DNA from: Phyllobacteriaceae bacterium
GTDB taxonomy: Bacteria > Pseudomonadota > Alphaproteobacteria > Rhizobiales > Rhizobiaceae
Reading direction: 5' to 3'
Assembly: GCA_002708825.1 (NCBI GenBank)
Contig: PAPF01000013.1
Location: 153,350-217,349, forward strand
Length of the DNA stretch: 64,000 nt
Shown here: positions 19,354-27,801 of the stretch, one piece after another
Position numbering within the stretch: position 1 is the stretch's first letter
Layout of the letters: each line of letters opens with the position of its first letter
Made by a program: the position numbers and the translations under genes
Notes under the pieces: model-generated
Database searches by the model: none
What the model saw: the letters and a program-made list of their open reading frames with translations, nothing else
Told to the model about the DNA's origin: nothing

Positions 19354-19713
19354 TCAAGAGCCGCTGCCTGCGACCCGGTCGTGGATCGCCACGATCCAGA
19401 TGCAGGCCACGATGACGATGGTCAGCAGGACGGCGAGCGAACCGGCATCCTTGGCAAGCTGGATATTCCGGTCGAACTCCCGCGTGATGGCGTTGCAGGT
19501 TGCCTCGATGGCGGTGTTGAGCACTTCCACGACGATGAGGAACACGACCGACAACACCAGCAGGAAATAGGTGTCCCATGTCCTGGCGAGGAACCACGCC
19601 GATGGTATCGCCAGGACCAGCAGCGCCATCTCCTGTTGAACGGCCTTTTCCGTGGCGGTGAGCCGCCGGAACGCCCTGAACGAATTGAGCAAGGCCTTCC
19701 ACAGCCGTTCCAT
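19354..19713 (-). CDS. dgkA: Diacylglycerol kinase (prokaryotic, membrane)
   Basis: 119 residues with three membrane helices, the normal size for DgkA. The family signature VEVLNTAIEA carries the catalytic Glu at position 70, and the loop QLAKDAGSLAV matches the conserved AKDxGSAAV of E. coli. It phosphorylates diacylglycerol to phosphatidic acid in the inner membrane, recycling lipid released when phospholipid head groups are used, for example in osmoregulated glucan or polysaccharide decoration. It lies 52 bp upstream of the hydrolase gene. Confidence 0.94.
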   Translation of the reverse strand: MERLWKALLNSFRAFRRLTATEKAVQQEMALLVLAIPSAWFLARTWDTYFLLVLSVVFLIVVEVLNTAIEATCNAITREFDRNIQLAKDAGSLAVLLTIVIVACIWIVAIHDRVAGSGS

Positions 19714-19768
19714 CCCGCCTGCCTCCCTGATTCGGTGAACGGGATGATGACGTCAACGGTGCCTGATG

Positions 19769-20569
19769 TCAGCGGAAAACCCAGCTGTCCCAGGCAAACA
19801 TGCCATATTGCATGTAATCGCAGGCCCGTTCCGGCTTCGGCTTGTCCCCGGCCGCACCATAGGCAAAGAACAGCGGCATGAGATGTTCATCGGTCGGATG
19901 GTTCTCCGCCACGAAGGGCGCCTCTTCCGTCCAGTTCAGGATGGCGTCGCGGTCACCTTCGGCGAAACGGTCCGCGAACCAGTCCGTGAAAGCCTTCACC
20001 TTGCCCGGATAATCCGGCTCGACGGCCCGCCCGTGCCGCATCGCCCCCATCACGACGCGCAGATTGTGCGTCATGTGGCCGGAACCGATCAACAGCACGC
20101 CCTCCTCGCGCAAGGGCGCAAGCGCCTGGCCGAGCCTGTAGTGGTAGGCGGCATCGCGGTTGGGATCGATGGACACCATGACGACCGGAATGTCGGCTTC
20201 CGGAAAACCAAGGATCAGGGTGTTCCAGACCCCATGGTCGAAGCCGCGCTCCGGCGCGATGCGGGGTCCAAGCCCCGCATCGTTGAGCATGTGTGCCACC
20301 CGCATGGCCAGCTCCGGTTCGCCGGGTGCGGGATAGACCATTTCGTAGAGTTCCTGCGGGAACCCGCCGAAATCGTAGATCATCTTCGGCGCCGGGTCGG
20401 TCACGACAACAGGACCGTCGGTCTCGAAATGTGATGACACGATGACGATGGCCTTCGTGTCCGGGAAACGGTCGTGCAGGCTCTTCAGGTAGTCGCGTGC
20501 CGGCGTGTCCTCGATGACAACATTGGGCCCGCCGTGCGAAACGAAAATGGTCGGCATTGGATGTGTCAT
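19769..20569 (-). CDS. ygiD: DODA-type extradiol ring-cleavage dioxygenase
   Basis: 266 residues of the LigB/DODA superfamily. Metal-binding and catalytic histidines are seen in FVSHGGPN, VSSHFET, FDHGVWN and GSGHMTHN. Plant DODA opens 4,5-DOPA to betalamic acid and E. coli YgiD does the same in vitro; the natural bacterial substrate is unsettled. GGAGAA precedes the chosen ATG (20569) by 6 nt, which rules in favour of it over an upstream Met. It lies 55 bp before dgkA on the same strand. Confidence 0.9.
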   Translation of the reverse strand: MTHPMPTIFVSHGGPNVVIEDTPARDYLKSLHDRFPDTKAIVIVSSHFETDGPVVVTDPAPKMIYDFGGFPQELYEMVYPAPGEPELAMRVAHMLNDAGLGPRIAPERGFDHGVWNTLILGFPEADIPVVMVSIDPNRDAAYHYRLGQALAPLREEGVLLIGSGHMTHNLRVVMGAMRHGRAVEPDYPGKVKAFTDWFADRFAEGDRDAILNWTEEAPFVAENHPTDEHLMPLFFAYGAAGDKPKPERACDYMQYGMFAWDSWVFR

Positions 20570-20745
20570 GGCATTTCTCCTTTGCCGGAACAGATAATAT
20601 GCACCCGCCATCGGCACGAGCGAACAATCAGAGACTTATTGTTTTTAAAGAGTGAACACGAAACCTTCATGCGTTCAAACGGAAAAACCGTACGGCGCCA
20701 GGGATGCGCCGGACGGCTCGACAGGAGGCAAAAAGGTTCCTGACC

Positions 20746-22410
20746 CTATTCCGCGGCCACCGCTTCCACCGGTGAGCGGTCACGCTTCAGCCGTTCGGCG
20801 ATGAGGAATGCCAGTTCCAGCGACTGCTCGGCATTGAGCCGGGGATCGCAATGGGTGTGGTAGCGGTCGGACAGGTCGTCGGCCGAGATCGCCCGCGCGC
20901 CGCCGGTGCATTCGGTCACGTTCTTGCCGGTCATCTCGATGTGGACGCCGCCGGCATGGCTGCCTTCCGCCTGGTGCACGTCGAAGAAGGATTCCACTTC
21001 CTTGAGCACGCGCTCAAAGGGCCGCGTCTTGTAGCCGCCGGCCGAAACCGTGTTGCCGTGCATCGGATCGCAGGACCAGACGACCTTGCGCCCTTCCCGC
21101 TCCACCGCGCGCACCAGTTTCGGCAGATGTTCGCCGACCTTGTCTGAGCCGAAACGCGCGATCAGCGTCAGGCGGCCCGCCTCGTTGCCCGGATTGAGGA
21201 TGTCGATGAGGTTCAGCAGGCCGTCGGCATCCATCGAAGGACCGCATTTCAGGCCGATCGGGTTCTGCACGCCACGGCAATATTCGACATGGGCATGGTC
21301 CGGCTGGCGCGTGCGGTCGCCGATCCACAGCATGTGGCCGGAGGTCGCATACCAGTCGCCCGAGGTGGAATCGACGCGGGTCAGCGCTTCCTCGTATCCG
21401 AGCAGCAGGGCCTCGTGGCTGGTGTAGAACTCGGTTTCCGAGAGGCTGCGGTGATTGTCCGAACTGATACCGATCGCCCGCATGAAGTCGATCGTCTCGG
21501 TGATGCGCGCAGACAGGGCCTCGTAACGGTTGCGCTGCGGGCTGTCGGAAACGAAACCCAGCATCCAGCGGTGCACGTTGTCGAGGCTGGCGAAACCGCC
21601 CTGGGCAAAGGCGCGCAGCAGGTTCAGCGTCGCGGCCGACTGGCGGTAGGCCATGGCCTGGCGCTGCGGATCGGGGATGCGCGAGGCATCGTCGAAATCG
21701 ATCCCGTTGATGATGTCGCCGCGATAGGAGGGCAGCGTCTTGCCATCCTTGGTCTCGTTGTCGGATGAACGCGGCTTGGCGAACTGGCCGGCGATGCGCC
21801 CGACCTTCACCACCGGCTTGGAACCGGCAAAGGTCAGGACCACCGCCATCTGCAGGAAGGCGCGGAAGAAATCGCGGATGTTGTCGGCGCCGTGCTCGGC
21901 GAAGCTCTCGGCGCAATCCCCGCCCTGCAGCAGGAAGGCGCGGCCTTCCGCGACATCGGCAAGCCGCTTCTTCAAGGCGCGCGCCTCGCCGGCGAAGACC
22001 AGCGGCGGATAGGTGCGCAGACGGCCCTCCACATCTTCCAGCGCGGCCGGGTCCGGATAGTCCGGAACCTGCACGATGGGCTTTGCTCTCCAGGAATCCG
22101 GGGTCCAGTTCTCGTTCATGGTCGCACCTGTCTTGGTCGGGTTTTGCTGGCCGGCATTCTTGCGGGCCGGGCTTGTGAACATGGGCTGTCCGGTAAAGGC
22201 GGCATGGTCGGGCACCAGCAGGAGGTTTTCGTCCGCCAGCGCCTTGATCCGCATGACCGCGATGGATTCGTGAACGCGGTTCGGGTCCATTTCCATGCGG
22301 TAGATCGTTGGCTGCGAAACGCCGGCCTTCGCCGCCAGTTCGGCCTGTGACAGGTCGAGCATGGAGCGGATGAACTTGATCTGGCGTCCGGTAAGCGTCG
22401 GGATGTCCAC
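20746..22410 (-). CDS. aroG: Class II DAHP synthase with N-terminal XRE-type HTH domain (in-frame fusion)
   Basis: One open frame of 554 residues. Residues 98-554 are a complete class II 3-deoxy-7-phosphoheptulonate synthase, starting [14 protein letters not shown] as free-standing rhizobial enzymes of about 457 residues do, with [30 protein letters not shown] and [17 protein letters not shown]. Residues 1-97 are extra: a helix-turn-helix of the Cro/C1 type ([20 protein letters not shown] at 20-39), then a segment ending MFTSPARKN. No stop separates the parts. The long form starts with GTG at 22408-22410 with AAGAGG about 10 nt upstream. An internal ATG at 22119 with AGGTG 5 nt before it could yield the enzyme alone, so two products are possible. 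The promoter carries paired palindromes. Confidence 0.88.
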   Translation of the reverse strand: MDIPTLTGRQIKFIRSMLDLSQAELAAKAGVSQPTIYRMEMDPNRVHESIAVMRIKALADENLLLVPDHAAFTGQPMFTSPARKNAGQQNPTKTGATMNENWTPDSWRAKPIVQVPDYPDPAALEDVEGRLRTYPPLVFAGEARALKKRLADVAEGRAFLLQGGDCAESFAEHGADNIRDFFRAFLQMAVVLTFAGSKPVVKVGRIAGQFAKPRSSDNETKDGKTLPSYRGDIINGIDFDDASRIPDPQRQAMAYRQSAATLNLLRAFAQGGFASLDNVHRWMLGFVSDSPQRNRYEALSARITETIDFMRAIGISSDNHRSLSETEFYTSHEALLLGYEEALTRVDSTSGDWYATSGHMLWIGDRTRQPDHAHVEYCRGVQNPIGLKCGPSMDADGLLNLIDILNPGNEAGRLTLIARFGSDKVGEHLPKLVRAVEREGRKVVWSCDPMHGNTVSAGGYKTRPFERVLKEVESFFDVHQAEGSHAGGVHIEMTGKNVTECTGGARAISADDLSDRYHTHCDPRLNAEQSLELAFLIAERLKRDRSPVEAVAAE

Positions 22411-22444
22411 GGGTTCGATGCCTCTTTTCCGATAGGATGGAGGC

Positions 22445-22473
22445 GTTAAAGCACCTGTGAATTAAAAATTCAA
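22445..22473 (-). promoter_or_regulatory. Candidate sigma70 promoter of the HTH-aroG gene
   Basis: Read on the minus strand, TTGAAT (22468-22473) and TTTAAC (22445-22450) are separated by exactly 17 nt, just upstream of the GTG at 22410. The stretch is strikingly AT-rich for this genome. A start of transcription near 22438 would give a leader of about 28 nt. The -35 box and part of the spacer are covered by the first palindrome. This is a pattern match, not a mapped promoter. Confidence 0.5.
22458..22472. promoter_or_regulatory. Candidate operator 1, TGAATTAAAAATTCA
   Basis: A 15-bp palindrome with arms TGAATT/AATTCA around a 3-nt centre. It overlaps the predicted -35 box of the HTH-aroG promoter and matches operator 2 at 14 of 15 positions. 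The HTH domain encoded directly downstream is the natural candidate to bind it; that is inference. Confidence 0.6.
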
Positions 22474-22487
22474 GCTGTAATTTGAAA

Positions 22488-22502
22488 TGAATAAAAAATT
22501 CA
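22488..22502. promoter_or_regulatory. Candidate operator 2, TGAATAAAAAATTCA
   Basis: A second 15-bp palindrome (TGAAT, five A, ATTCA), 30 bp from operator 1 start to start, close to three helical turns, which would put both on one face of the DNA. Its right end overlaps the stop codon of the upstream gamma-glutamylcyclotransferase-like gene. Confidence 0.6.
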
Positions 22503-23081
22503 TGCTCGGTGAATTGAAACGGTCAATTCCTCGAACAGCGCCCGTTCTCGCGCGGGTACGGCAACATGGCGCGGATAAACGGGATCGTGCCGGTCCTCGT
22601 GGATGGGAATGTCGAAGCGGGACGTCTCGGCGATGAAGCGTTCAAGCCCCGCGTGGCCATGCTCGCGCAGGAACCCCTGCATCACCACGTCGAGATAGGA
22701 GCGCAGGATACGCGGCGGATCCCGGTGGGCGGGAAGATGCGTCATCGCTTCATATACATAGACAGGGCAGGCCTCCGGCAGGCTGCCGGCAGCAGGCATG
22801 GCTGCACGGTCCACGAGCCGCCGGTGATAGCGGCCTTCCCGGCGATCCAGCGCCGGAAGGTTTTCCGCCCGGTCCACGACAAGCAACCCGTCGCAGGCGG
22901 CATCCGGATCGGGCGTCACGCTCAACAGCGCCGCGGGAAAGCCGGGCATGTCCGGCCGCGCCCGCCAGTGCCGCCGCCACCCTGAAAGCCGCGCGGGCCT
23001 TGCCTCGACGATATCCCATCCGATGGTCGTCCGGTTGACCAGAGAACCGTAGCCGAACCAGGCGACCAGATCGTCCGCCAT
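22500..23081 (-). CDS. Gamma-glutamylcyclotransferase-family protein
   Basis: 193 residues beginning MADDLVAWFGYGSLVN, the YGSL motif of the gamma-glutamylcyclotransferase (AIG2/BtrG-like) fold, with the substrate-binding glycine loop. The usual catalytic Glu region is probably LPALDRREGRYHRRLV, where GxYxR is typical of the family. The Met at 23081 has AGGGACAGG upstream and starts the domain, so the longer frame is not used. Members release 5-oxoproline from gamma-glutamyl amines or glutathione breakdown products; the substrate here is unknown. Its stop lies inside operator 2 of the next gene. Confidence 0.82.
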   Translation of the reverse strand: MADDLVAWFGYGSLVNRTTIGWDIVEARPARLSGWRRHWRARPDMPGFPAALLSVTPDPDAACDGLLVVDRAENLPALDRREGRYHRRLVDRAAMPAAGSLPEACPVYVYEAMTHLPAHRDPPRILRSYLDVVMQGFLREHGHAGLERFIAETSRFDIPIHEDRHDPVYPRHVAVPARERALFEELTVSIHRA

Positions 23082-23181
23082 GGCCTGTCCCTTTCCGTTT
23101 TCGCCAGCTTCGACGCAGCGCTGCCTGAATATGTGAAATCCGTCACGGAATGAAGGGCCAGGAAAATGATAGCTTCTGCTC

Positions 23182-24135
23182 ATGATCCAGCCTCCGCTCC
23201 CCCTTCCGGTTCATCCCGCCCTGCATGCGGCGATCCGGGGCCGGCCCCTTGCGCCACTGAAGCCCGGCGTCATGGAACTCCGCCTGACCGCGAGCGACGG
23301 CTTTCCGCTTGCCGCCTCGGTCCTCGAGAACAAGGGCGCCGATGGCCCGCTCCTGCTCGTCTCGCCCGCCACAGCCGTGTCGCGCCAGTTCTACCACCGG
23401 TTTGCCCGTGCCGCCTGCGCCGCCGGCTTCCGCGCGGTCCTGACCTATGACTACCGCGGTATCGCCGGTTCCCAGGCGCCTTCCGGCTGGAAGACACGCC
23501 TCGACATGCGCGACTGGTGGCGCCGCGACCTGCCCGCCGCCGCGCGCGCATTGCGCGAAATCGACCCGGATGCACCCATGGTGGCCATCGGTCAGTCCAT
23601 CGGCGGCCTCGCCCTTCCCCTGTCCGGCATGCATCCCGCCTTTGCACGCCATGCCATGATCGCGGCCGGCCATGGCTGGCGCGGCCACACAGACGAGGCG
23701 TGGAAGCTGATGGCGTGGATGGACCTTGTCGCCTTGCCGGTCGCGGCGGTGGCCGGCCGTGCGCCGGCCTGGCTCGGTCTCGGCCAGTCCGTCCCGCGCT
23801 CCATCCTGGCCGACTGGGCGCGCTTCACCCGCCAGCGCGACTATGTCTTTTCCGACCCTGCCCTGCCTGAAGCCGCGCGCATCGCCGCGGCCGGCACGCC
23901 GGCTCTCGCACTCGGTTTTACCGACGACCCCTGGACGACGCGGCGCGCCCTGGACGCCATGATCGGCAAGTTTGCCCAGGCGCCCGTCGAACGCCACGTT
24001 CTCTCACCCGCCAGCCTGGGCCTCGCCCGCATCGGTCACATGGGTTTCTTCCGCGCGGACGCCGGGACCACGCTTTGGCGCCCTGTCCTGGATTGGCTGG
24101 CGACAGGTGCGCCGCCGGTTTTCAGCGCGGCCTGA
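23182..24135 (+). CDS. Alpha/beta hydrolase
   Basis: 317 residues with an alpha/beta-hydrolase core: the oxyanion strand LLLVSPATAVSRQFY, the DYRGIAGSQAP loop, and the nucleophile elbow GQSIGG. The acid is probably Asp in GFTDDPWT and the His in RIGHMGFFRA. Residues GHGWRGHTDE and WKLMAWMDL suggest a cap domain. Such proteins are often annotated as predicted alpha/beta hydrolases with no known substrate. It diverges from the cyclotransferase gene with 100 bp between the two starts. A Met at 23272 is an alternative start. Confidence 0.82.
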   Translation: MIQPPLPLPVHPALHAAIRGRPLAPLKPGVMELRLTASDGFPLAASVLENKGADGPLLLVSPATAVSRQFYHRFARAACAAGFRAVLTYDYRGIAGSQAPSGWKTRLDMRDWWRRDLPAAARALREIDPDAPMVAIGQSIGGLALPLSGMHPAFARHAMIAAGHGWRGHTDEAWKLMAWMDLVALPVAAVAGRAPAWLGLGQSVPRSILADWARFTRQRDYVFSDPALPEAARIAAAGTPALALGFTDDPWTTRRALDAMIGKFAQAPVERHVLSPASLGLARIGHMGFFRADAGTTLWRPVLDWLATGAPPVFSAA

Positions 24136-24357
24136 CCGGGACGCAACGACGGCGGGTGACGACCATGGGGTCCTGTCGTGCCCGATCCCGGCGGACAAGG
24201 CCTTCCCGGCCTTGCCGGCGGCAATGAGAGCCATTCTGCCTGGCCGCCAGGCACCATTGACCGCCGTCAATGAACTTCGGTTTCCCCATGCCCATGATCT
24301 CATTGGCCGTTTCCCGGAAATGAGGAATTGGCCATGGAAGAAAGCCTGGAGGAAAAC

Positions 24358-24810
24358 ATGAAGAAAATGCTCCGCATACTCATCCCTGGCCTTGCCGGGC
24401 TGACGCTGGCTGTTGCCGCCCTGCTGGCACCGCCGGCCCAGGCGGCGACCGGTGGTGAAAGAGCCGTCCCGGCTGCAAGCACAGGGATCGCCGGCACGGT
24501 GGCAGTCCCCGGCGCGACGGTAGAGCAGAAAGCGGTCCAGACAGCCCAAAGGCGCGACTGGCGCAGGCCCCCGCGGCGCGACTGGCGCAGGCCTCCCAGG
24601 CGCGATTGGCGCCGTCCGCCGCCCCGCCGCTGGCGTGCGCCGCCTCCGGCAGTCTGGGTGGTTCCGCCGCCGCCGCGCAGGGTCTATCGCAGACCGCCTC
24701 CGGCATATTGCAATTACAACGCCTGCGCGCGCGCCTATCGCAGCTTCAGGGCTTCCGATTGCACCTACCAGCCCTATGGGGGCGGACCGCGCCGTTATTG
24801 CACCAAATAA
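24358..24810 (+). CDS. BA14K family secreted protein
   Basis: 150 residues. GGAGG precedes the ATG at 24358 by 5 nt and a signal peptide ends at PPAQAA. The mature protein is extremely Arg/Pro/Trp-rich, with three tandem copies of RRDWRRPP, then the C-terminal BA14K hallmark: YNACARAYRSF followed by two more cysteines near the end (CTYQPYGG...YCTK). The founding Brucella protein is a lectin-like, immunoreactive antigen. A surface or periplasmic location is likely. The 222 bp before it, after the hydrolase stop, hold no other gene that I can see. Confidence 0.85.
   Translation: MKKMLRILIPGLAGLTLAVAALLAPPAQAATGGERAVPAASTGIAGTVAVPGATVEQKAVQTAQRRDWRRPPRRDWRRPPRRDWRRPPPRRWRAPPPAVWVVPPPPRRVYRRPPPAYCNYNACARAYRSFRASDCTYQPYGGGPRRYCTK
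24552..24623 (+). repeat. Three tandem 24-bp repeats in BA14K gene
   Basis: The unit GCGCGACTGGCGCAGGCC recurs at exact 24-bp spacing (starts near 24552, 24576, 24600), with the third copy diverged. Each unit encodes RRDWRRPP. Slippage at this array could change protein length between strains. Confidence 0.7.
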
Positions 24811-24882
24811 CGCAATGTCATGGAAATGCGCTCCGCGGCCACGCCGCGGAGCATGCCCGACGCCGACAGCCAGCGGTGTGCG

Positions 24883-26271
24883 TCAGACCCGTTCGCCTCT
24901 TTTCACACGCCAGCTCGGGCTGTACATCGTGACCAGTTCTTCGGCTGCGGATGGATGAAGCGCCATGGTGCGGTCGAAATCGTCCTTCGTCAGGCCCGCC
25001 TTGACCGCGATGCCCAGCACCTGCGCCAGTTCGCCTGCGTCCGGTCCGAGGATGTGACAGCCGACAACGCGGCGCGACGCGGCATCCACGACGATCTTCA
25101 TGATCATTTTTTCCTGCCGGCCCGACAGCGTGTGCCGCATGGGACGGAACGAGGCCCGGTAGATCTCCAGTTCGTCGAAACGGTGCATCGCATCGTCCTC
25201 CGACAGGCCGACGGTGCCGATTTCCGGCTGTGAGAAGACCGCCGTCGCGATGGTGTCGCGGTCGGGCCTGACCGGATTGCCCTTGAACGCGGTTTCCACC
25301 ACGCACATCGCCTCGTGAATCGCCACTGGCGTCAGTTGCACCTTGTTGGTGACGTCGCCGACCGCCCAGATGTTGGGCACGCTGGTGCGCTGGTAATCGT
25401 CGACGATCACGGCACCCTGGTGATCGGTCTCGACGCCAGCGCGGTCCAGCCCCAGCATGTCTGTGTTCGGCACGCGCCCGATCGCCAGCATCACCTGCCC
25501 TGCCTCCAGCACCTCGCCTTCGGAGAGATGCGCCCTGAGGCCGCCATTGGCGGCGCGCTCCACCTGCTTGATGACACGCTGGCAGATGATGCGGATTCCC
25601 TTGGCCTCCATGGCTTCATGCAGGCCGCGCCGCATGTCCATGTCGAACCTGCCGAGGATCTCCTTGCCCCGGTAGACAAGCGTCGTGTCCACGCCCAGCC
25701 CGTGGAAGATGTTGGCGAATTCCACTGCGATATAGCCGCCGCCCTCGATCACGATGGCCTTGGGCAGGCTTTCCAGGTGGAAAGCCTCGTTGGAGGTGAT
25801 GCAAAGTTCATGGCCGGGAAGCGCATTGTGCGGATTGGCGCGCCCGCCGACGGCGACAAGGATCTGGTCCGCCGTCACCGTGCGGTCTTCGGCCAGAAGG
25901 CGGACCGTGTGCTCGTCCACCAGTTCGGCCCTGGTTTCGAGCACCTCGGCGCCGGCGTTTTCCAGCCCCTTCCGGTACAGCCCTTCAAGCCGGGCGATCT
26001 CGCGGTCCTTGTTGGCGATGAGCGTGGCCCAGTCGAAGGTGCTCTTGCCGACGCTCCATCCGAAGCCGGCGGCATCCTCGAAATGCTCGGCAAATTGCGA
26101 GGCGTAGACGAACAGTTTCTTCGGCACGCACCCCCGGATGACGCAGGTGCCGCCGTAGCGGTACTCCTCCGCGATGGCCACCCGCTTGCCAAGCCCTGCC
26201 GTCAGCCGCCCGGCACGCACCCCACCCGAGCCTCCACCGATGACGAAAAGGTCGTAATCGTAAGAGGCCAT
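24883..26271 (-). CDS. gor: Glutathione-disulfide reductase
   Basis: 462 residues, the normal length. FAD site VIGGGSGGVRAGR at 10-22, redox-active pair C43 and C48 in GTCVIRGC, NAD(P)H-binding GGGYIAVEFAN, second FAD site PNIWAVGDVT, and the catalytic C-terminal HPSAAEE with His and Glu. The motif YRGKEILGRFD in the pyridine-nucleotide domain follows the Arg-bearing NADPH type. It reduces glutathione disulfide in the cytoplasm. It sits downstream of rpiA and a DUF2059 gene on the same strand, a neighbourhood seen in other Hyphomicrobiales. Confidence 0.96.
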   Translation of the reverse strand: MASYDYDLFVIGGGSGGVRAGRLTAGLGKRVAIAEEYRYGGTCVIRGCVPKKLFVYASQFAEHFEDAAGFGWSVGKSTFDWATLIANKDREIARLEGLYRKGLENAGAEVLETRAELVDEHTVRLLAEDRTVTADQILVAVGGRANPHNALPGHELCITSNEAFHLESLPKAIVIEGGGYIAVEFANIFHGLGVDTTLVYRGKEILGRFDMDMRRGLHEAMEAKGIRIICQRVIKQVERAANGGLRAHLSEGEVLEAGQVMLAIGRVPNTDMLGLDRAGVETDHQGAVIVDDYQRTSVPNIWAVGDVTNKVQLTPVAIHEAMCVVETAFKGNPVRPDRDTIATAVFSQPEIGTVGLSEDDAMHRFDELEIYRASFRPMRHTLSGRQEKMIMKIVVDAASRRVVGCHILGPDAGELAQVLGIAVKAGLTKDDFDRTMALHPSAAEELVTMYSPSWRVKRGERV

Positions 26272-26337
26272 GGCAATTTCCTTTCGCGCCGGATCCGCAT
26301 GCTGTCCCGCCTGCGGGACACGGCCTGCGATGTGGCA

Positions 26338-26367
26338 AAGAAAAAGCCCGGCCGCAAGAGCCGGGCT
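26338..26367 (-). terminator. Rho-independent terminator after DUF2059 gene
   Basis: On the minus strand an 8-bp stem (26345-26352 with 26360-26367, AGCCCGGC arms, 7-nt loop) is followed by TTTTTCTTT. It lies 34 bp past the DUF2059 stop and upstream of gor, so gor probably has its own promoter. Confidence 0.8.
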
Positions 26368-26400
26368 GATGATGCGCAGTCGATCGGCTTCAAGGCTGCG

Positions 26401-26937
26401 TTACTGCGCGGCCTGTCCGCCGCCGGCCTGCGCATTGCCTCCGGCCTCCTTTGCCAGCAGGTCGCCGACATTCTGCGCCAGGTCGCGGGCAATGCCCTGC
26501 TGCCAGATTTCCGCCGCCTTGACCATCTCGCGGGTGGCGATCGGGCCTTCCGCGAGCAGCTTTCTTCCGGCGTCGGTCTGGTAGAAGGCAGCGATATCCT
26601 TCAACTCCTGTTCACTGAAGGAACGCGCGTAGACGAGCGCGACTTCCTTTTCGAGGTCTGCGCGCCGCGACACCAGTTCCAGCGCCTTTTCCTGCACCAC
26701 CCGGTTGATCGTGTCGGCCATGTCCGGGTTCTTCTGCACGAGCTGGCCCTGCAACTGCTGCGCTGTCGCCGGCAGGACGGCATCGAACTGGTCCGTCACA
26801 TGCAGTGCCGCGATGGCGTCGCGCGCGGCCTTCATGTGAGCGTCCGAAATATCCTGTGCGCCGGCCTGGACCGGTGCCAGAAGAAGCACGGCGAGGGCTG
26901 CGGCCGGCAGGAGACGGAAAAGGGAAGAAGGTTTCAT
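26401..26937 (-). CDS. DUF2059 domain secreted protein
   Basis: 178 residues. A signal peptide (MKPSSLFRLLPAAALAVLL, cleaved near QAGAQ) marks export to the periplasm. The DUF2059 region is helical, with the conserved ARSFSEQELKDIAAFYQTD and GRKLLAEGP. The C-terminal tail is Gly/Gln-rich. The family is common next to gor and rpiA in alphaproteobacteria; no function is known. The stop is followed by a clear terminator and the start lies 7 bp after the rpiA stop, so it is expressed with rpiA. Confidence 0.88.
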   Translation of the reverse strand: MKPSSLFRLLPAAALAVLLLAPVQAGAQDISDAHMKAARDAIAALHVTDQFDAVLPATAQQLQGQLVQKNPDMADTINRVVQEKALELVSRRADLEKEVALVYARSFSEQELKDIAAFYQTDAGRKLLAEGPIATREMVKAAEIWQQGIARDLAQNVGDLLAKEAGGNAQAGGGQAAQ

Positions 26938-26944
26938 GTCTGGA

Positions 26945-27655
26945 TCAGCTCCGTTGGTTCGTGCGTGGCCGGATTTCCTCCACGCCGCCGGCCCTGGCGA
27001 CGACCGCCAACCTGGCCATGTCTGTGAAAAGCCCGTGCTCCACCACGCCGGGAACGGCGTGCAGGGCAGCCGAAAGCGCTCTTGGATCGGGAATGCGGCC
27101 AAATGATGCATCGAGGATGAGATGCCCGCCATCGGTGACGAATTCGTGGCCGCCGGCCATGCGCAGCGTCAGCGCGCCCTCGAGCCCGAGCCGGCCGGCA
27201 GCCGCGGCGATGGCCAGCCTGGTGGCGCCGAGACCGAAGCGGTTGACCTCGATGGGCAGTGCGAAGGCGCCGAGCGGATCGACCAGCTTGCTCTCGTCTG
27301 CGATGACGATCATCGAATCCGACGCCGCCGCCACGATCTTCTCGCGCAGCAGCGCCCCGCCCCCGCCCTTGATGAGATTGAGTTCCGGATCGATCTCGTC
27401 GGCGCCGTCGATGGTCAGGTCGAGATGCGGCGTTTCCTCCAGCGTGGTCAGCGGAACGCCGAGTTCACTGCAAAGCGCGGCGGTGCGCTCCGATGTCGGC
27501 ACGCCGATGACCTCCATGCCGCCGGACACCTTTTCGGCAAGCAGGCGAACGAATTCCTCCGCCGTCGATCCGGTACCGATGCCCAGCCGCATGCCGGACC
27601 GCACGTGGCCCAGCGCAACCCGCGCGGCCTCTATTTTCAGCGCCTTTGCATCCAT
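26945..27655 (-). CDS. rpiA: Ribose-5-phosphate isomerase A
   Basis: 236 residues. Hallmarks: [13 protein letters not shown] near the N-terminus, the active-site [24 protein letters not shown] region and [14 protein letters not shown]. The catalytic base Glu lies in LREK and the substrate loop in GTGSTA. It interconverts ribose 5-phosphate and ribulose 5-phosphate in the pentose phosphate pathway. The Met at 27655 begins the conserved helix. It is divergent from gph, with 146 bp between the starts. Confidence 0.95.
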   Translation of the reverse strand: MDAKALKIEAARVALGHVRSGMRLGIGTGSTAEEFVRLLAEKVSGGMEVIGVPTSERTAALCSELGVPLTTLEETPHLDLTIDGADEIDPELNLIKGGGGALLREKIVAAASDSMIVIADESKLVDPLGAFALPIEVNRFGLGATRLAIAAAAGRLGLEGALTLRMAGGHEFVTDGGHLILDASFGRIPDPRALSAALHAVPGVVEHGLFTDMARLAVVARAGGVEEIRPRTNQRS

Positions 27656-27801
27656 CTGCAGTCTTGCTTTCCGCCTTCCCGGACTCGTCGCCGGTGACCT
27701 ATCATTTTTGCTTCCCGAGGCAAAGCCCAAACTCCCCGCGCTTGATGCCGCGCCCTCGCGCCGGTAAGGCAAGGCACCAACAGTGCCCGGATGGAACTCG
27801 C

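Noticed and set aside
22511-22529. GAATTGA-N5-TCAATTC near the two aroG operators
   Set aside because: It lies in the coding end of the cyclotransferase gene and does not share the TGAAT-N5-ATTCA layout, so I do not count it as a third operator.
24552-24623. Tandem repeats as a possible CRISPR
   Set aside because: There are no spacers; repeats are contiguous and in a coding frame.
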